Below, piece after piece: positions 6,445-7,151 of a stretch of 7,151 bases of DNA. A program made the translations under genes and the position numbers. Each line of letters starts with the position of its first letter. Position 1 is the stretch's first letter. The stretch comes from JAUXLW01 sp964195005 (GTDB lineage: Bacteria > Actinomycetota > Acidimicrobiia > Spongiisociales > SHLN01). The DNA lies in the NCBI GenBank assembly GCA_964195005.1, contig CAXMOO010000202.1, positions 1-7,151 of the forward strand, in the 5' to 3' direction. The notes beneath the pieces are model-generated. The model was not told the origin of the DNA and made no database searches. It saw only the letters and a program-made list of their open reading frames with translations.

Positions 6445-6741
6445 TTATCGGTCCTCAATCAAATCCCCTGAAAGTGCGCCTTCTAACGCCCGGCCGTCCG
6501 AGCCATGCCTTGGCTCGGATCCTTTCGCTAGAGCCGACCGGACCCTTCTCAGCGCCATGGGCATGCCCGGGGGCGGTGTGGTGAGAATCGGCACCACACG
6601 TGTCCTGGTCAGGCCGGGCGAGGTGAAGGATTCGAGCACGTCGTTGTCGATCCCAACCACGATCATGCCCTGCTCGACGAAGTGACGGACCGCCTCGGAT
6701 CCGATCAGACTCGCCGAGCCTGTGACTATCGCTACACCCAT
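6445..6741 (-). pseudogene. Truncated nucleotide-sugar epimerase remnant (N-terminal Rossmann fragment)
   Basis: The open frame of 98 residues starts at ATG 6741 with GAGG (complement of 6751-6754) 9 nt upstream. The first 38 or so residues, MGVAIVTGSASLIGSEAVRH and on to VVGIDND, match the N-terminus of extended SDR epimerases of the CDP-paratose 2-epimerase type (AIVTGSAGLIGSE...GIDND). After that no family resemblance remains, and the frame runs through Pro/Arg-rich sequence containing three inverted repeats. A full enzyme would be about 300-350 residues, so most of the catalytic domain is missing. The middle glycine of the GxxGxxG motif is Ser11, which also fits decay. The frame ends TAA, then 1 nt, then the tagA GTG, so its translation may still couple to tagA. 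It could be a retained small ORF or leader rather than a dead gene. Confidence 0.65.
6497..6599. repeat. Cluster of three inverted repeats within the epimerase remnant
   Basis: TCCGAGCCA (6497-6505) and TGGCTCGGA (6511-6519) form a perfect 9-bp stem with a 5-nt loop. GGGCATGCCC (6559-6568) is a perfect 10-bp palindrome. GTGTGGTG (6576-6583) and CACCACAC (6592-6599) form a perfect 8-bp stem with an 8-nt loop. All lie in the part of the remnant that has lost epimerase similarity. Only the first has any T-rich sequence beside it, on the + strand and weak, so a terminator role is not supported. Confidence 0.7.
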
Positions 6742-6756
6742 GGGGTCATGCCTCGC

Positions 6757-6768
6757 CCCCTTAAGGGG
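6757..6768. repeat. 12-bp perfect palindrome next to the remnant's ribosome binding site
   Basis: CCCCTTAAGGGG is a perfect 12-bp palindrome, 2 nt upstream of the GAGG (complement of 6751-6754) serving ATG 6741. It could be an operator or chance; nothing else supports a function. Confidence 0.4.
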
Positions 6769-6827
6769 TGGTCGTGGCCGGTTATTCCGCGTTGCATTGG
6801 ATCTTACGCCCCGTGTGTTCGTTCCTG

Positions 6828-6857
6828 ATGACAGTCTATCTCACTCTTAGTGGTCAA
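6828..6857 (-). promoter_or_regulatory. Promoter candidate for the remnant-tagA-epimerase transcript
   Basis: On the minus strand TTGACC (6852-6857, 5 of 6 to the -35 consensus) is followed after 18 bp by TGTCAT (6828-6833, 4 of 6 to the -10 consensus). Transcription would start near 6821, about 80 nt before ATG 6741. A 6-bp inverted repeat, TATCTC (6837-6842) and GAGATA (6863-6868), flanks the -35 and could be a repressor site. The location fits the first minus-strand gene after the RidA-like gene, but the match is modest. Confidence 0.35.
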
Positions 6858-6934
6858 CAAGCGAGATACGGGAACTCGAGCATCCACCCCCGGCACCAGA
6901 CGGGGCGTTTACAGCGGTACTCGGTGGGCATTAT

Positions 6935-7079
6935 GGGGCGCCAGCCCCACAACTCCGCCAGCCGCACAAGCGCCCACCAGCGTTTCTGCCCACCCACGGC
7001 TCTTCGGCTGACGCCTCATCCCGACGCTAACGGGGCCCCAACCCCGTCAGCCGCAGAAGCGCCCACCTGCGCTTCTGCC
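6935..7079. repeat. Two-copy imperfect palindromic repeat (copies 6944-6990 and 7035-7079)
   Basis: A 36-nt core (6955-6990 and 7044-7079) is identical at 32 of 36 positions, 89 bp apart; similarity extends left to GCCCC with a 2-nt gap. Each core is a hairpin. Copy B is GCAGAAGCGC (7053-7062), loop CCACCT, GCGCTTCTGC (7069-7078), a perfect 10-bp stem. Copy A (6964-6989) has one mismatch and one G-T pair in the same stem, with loop CCACCA. Each is preceded by a G-run/C-run hairpin: GGGGC/GCCCC (6935-6948) and ACGGGG/CCCCGT (7030-7047). The layout resembles REP-type intergenic palindromes. Copy B lies inside the 3' end of the RidA-like reading frame. The rest of the gene-free stretch 6742-7015 holds only the promoter candidate and the short palindrome listed separately. 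Confidence 0.7.
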
Positions 7080-7151
7080 TCAACCTCGACCTTCCAGGAT
7101 GGATCAAGCAAGGCGGCTACCACCACCATCGTTGCGGCCGGGCGAGCTGCT
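7016..7151 (-). CDS. Probable RidA/YjgF-family protein, C-terminal 44 residues
   Basis: The gene enters from the right edge; the minus-strand frame is open from 7150 to a TGA at 7016-7018. The visible start, RPAATMVVVAALLDPSWKVE and then VEAEAQV, resembles the C-terminal strands of Rid (YjgF/YER057c/UK114) proteins. E. coli RidA ends PARSCVEVARLPKDVKIEIE plus AIAV-type residues, as I recall it. RidA proteins deaminate reactive enamine/imine intermediates. At the position of the catalytic Arg of true RidA (PARS) this protein has Ala (PAAT), pointing to another Rid subfamily if the alignment holds. The last 20 or so residues (Gly/Ala-rich) are encoded by palindromic repeat copy B and run beyond the usual family end. 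The call rests on about 25 residues, so it is moderate. Confidence 0.55.
   Translation of the reverse strand, partial: AARPAATMVVVAALLDPSWKVEVEAEAQVGASAADGVGAPLASG

Noticed and set aside
6497..6519. Intrinsic terminator at the 9-bp hairpin
   Set aside because: The following + strand sequence is only weakly T-rich, no + strand gene ends nearby, and the minus strand has no T-run after it.
6935..7079. CRISPR array
   Set aside because: Only two imperfect copies, each itself a near-perfect palindrome, 89 bp apart, with no third unit and no cas gene.
6985..7151. Integron attC or phage attachment site
   Set aside because: No integrase or cassette genes and no attC core motifs; the palindromes are better described as a REP-like repeat.

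Overview
This is a high-GC chromosomal window. The PNPase, S15 and WecG/TagA proteins look like those of an actinobacterium, possibly a deep-branching lineage such as Acidimicrobiia. That placement is inferred from protein character and base composition; there is no rRNA or other decisive marker. I see no tRNA, rRNA, CRISPR array, transposase, integrase or phage gene.

Layout. Positions 1-1610 (+ strand) hold the 3' end of an MBOAT O-acyltransferase gene, followed 2 nt later by a membrane-anchored SGNH-like protein. Such pairs typically O-acetylate an exported or cell-surface polysaccharide. They converge, with a 13-bp gap, on a long minus-strand series. Read in transcription order, that series is: the 3' end of a probable RidA-family gene (7151-7016); a spacer with a promoter candidate and two copies of a palindromic repeat; a truncated nucleotide-sugar epimerase remnant (6741-6445); a WecG/TagA-family glycosyltransferase (6443-5622); a GDP-mannose 3,5-epimerase-like enzyme (5571-4609); rpsO for ribosomal protein S15 (4410-4153); and pnp for polynucleotide phosphorylase (4020-1624).

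How the genes fit together. rpsO-pnp is the classic ribosome/RNA-decay pair. Here it sits between two surface-polysaccharide blocks: TagA and the epimerase upstream, MBOAT and SGNH downstream. The epimerase would make an L-sugar nucleotide (GDP-L-galactose or GDP-L-gulose), TagA would add a sugar to a lipid-linked precursor, and the MBOAT/SGNH pair would acetylate a glycan. That they act on one polymer is only an inference from proximity.

Most notable points. (1) A 9-of-10-bp hairpin directly before the pnp start codon buries its Shine-Dalgarno sequence, with further inverted repeats just upstream. (2) The PNPase has an Arg/Asp-rich tail encoded partly by hexamer repeats and ending in an acidic-aromatic tip. 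(3) The epimerase closely resembles the plant ascorbate-pathway enzyme, with the catalytic residues in place. (4) A decayed epimerase N-terminus keeps its ribosome binding site and ends 1 nt before the tagA start. (5) A two-copy palindromic repeat has one copy forming the 3' end of the RidA-like reading frame. I found no convincing wholly new system; the best candidates for follow-up are the pnp leader and the PNPase tail.
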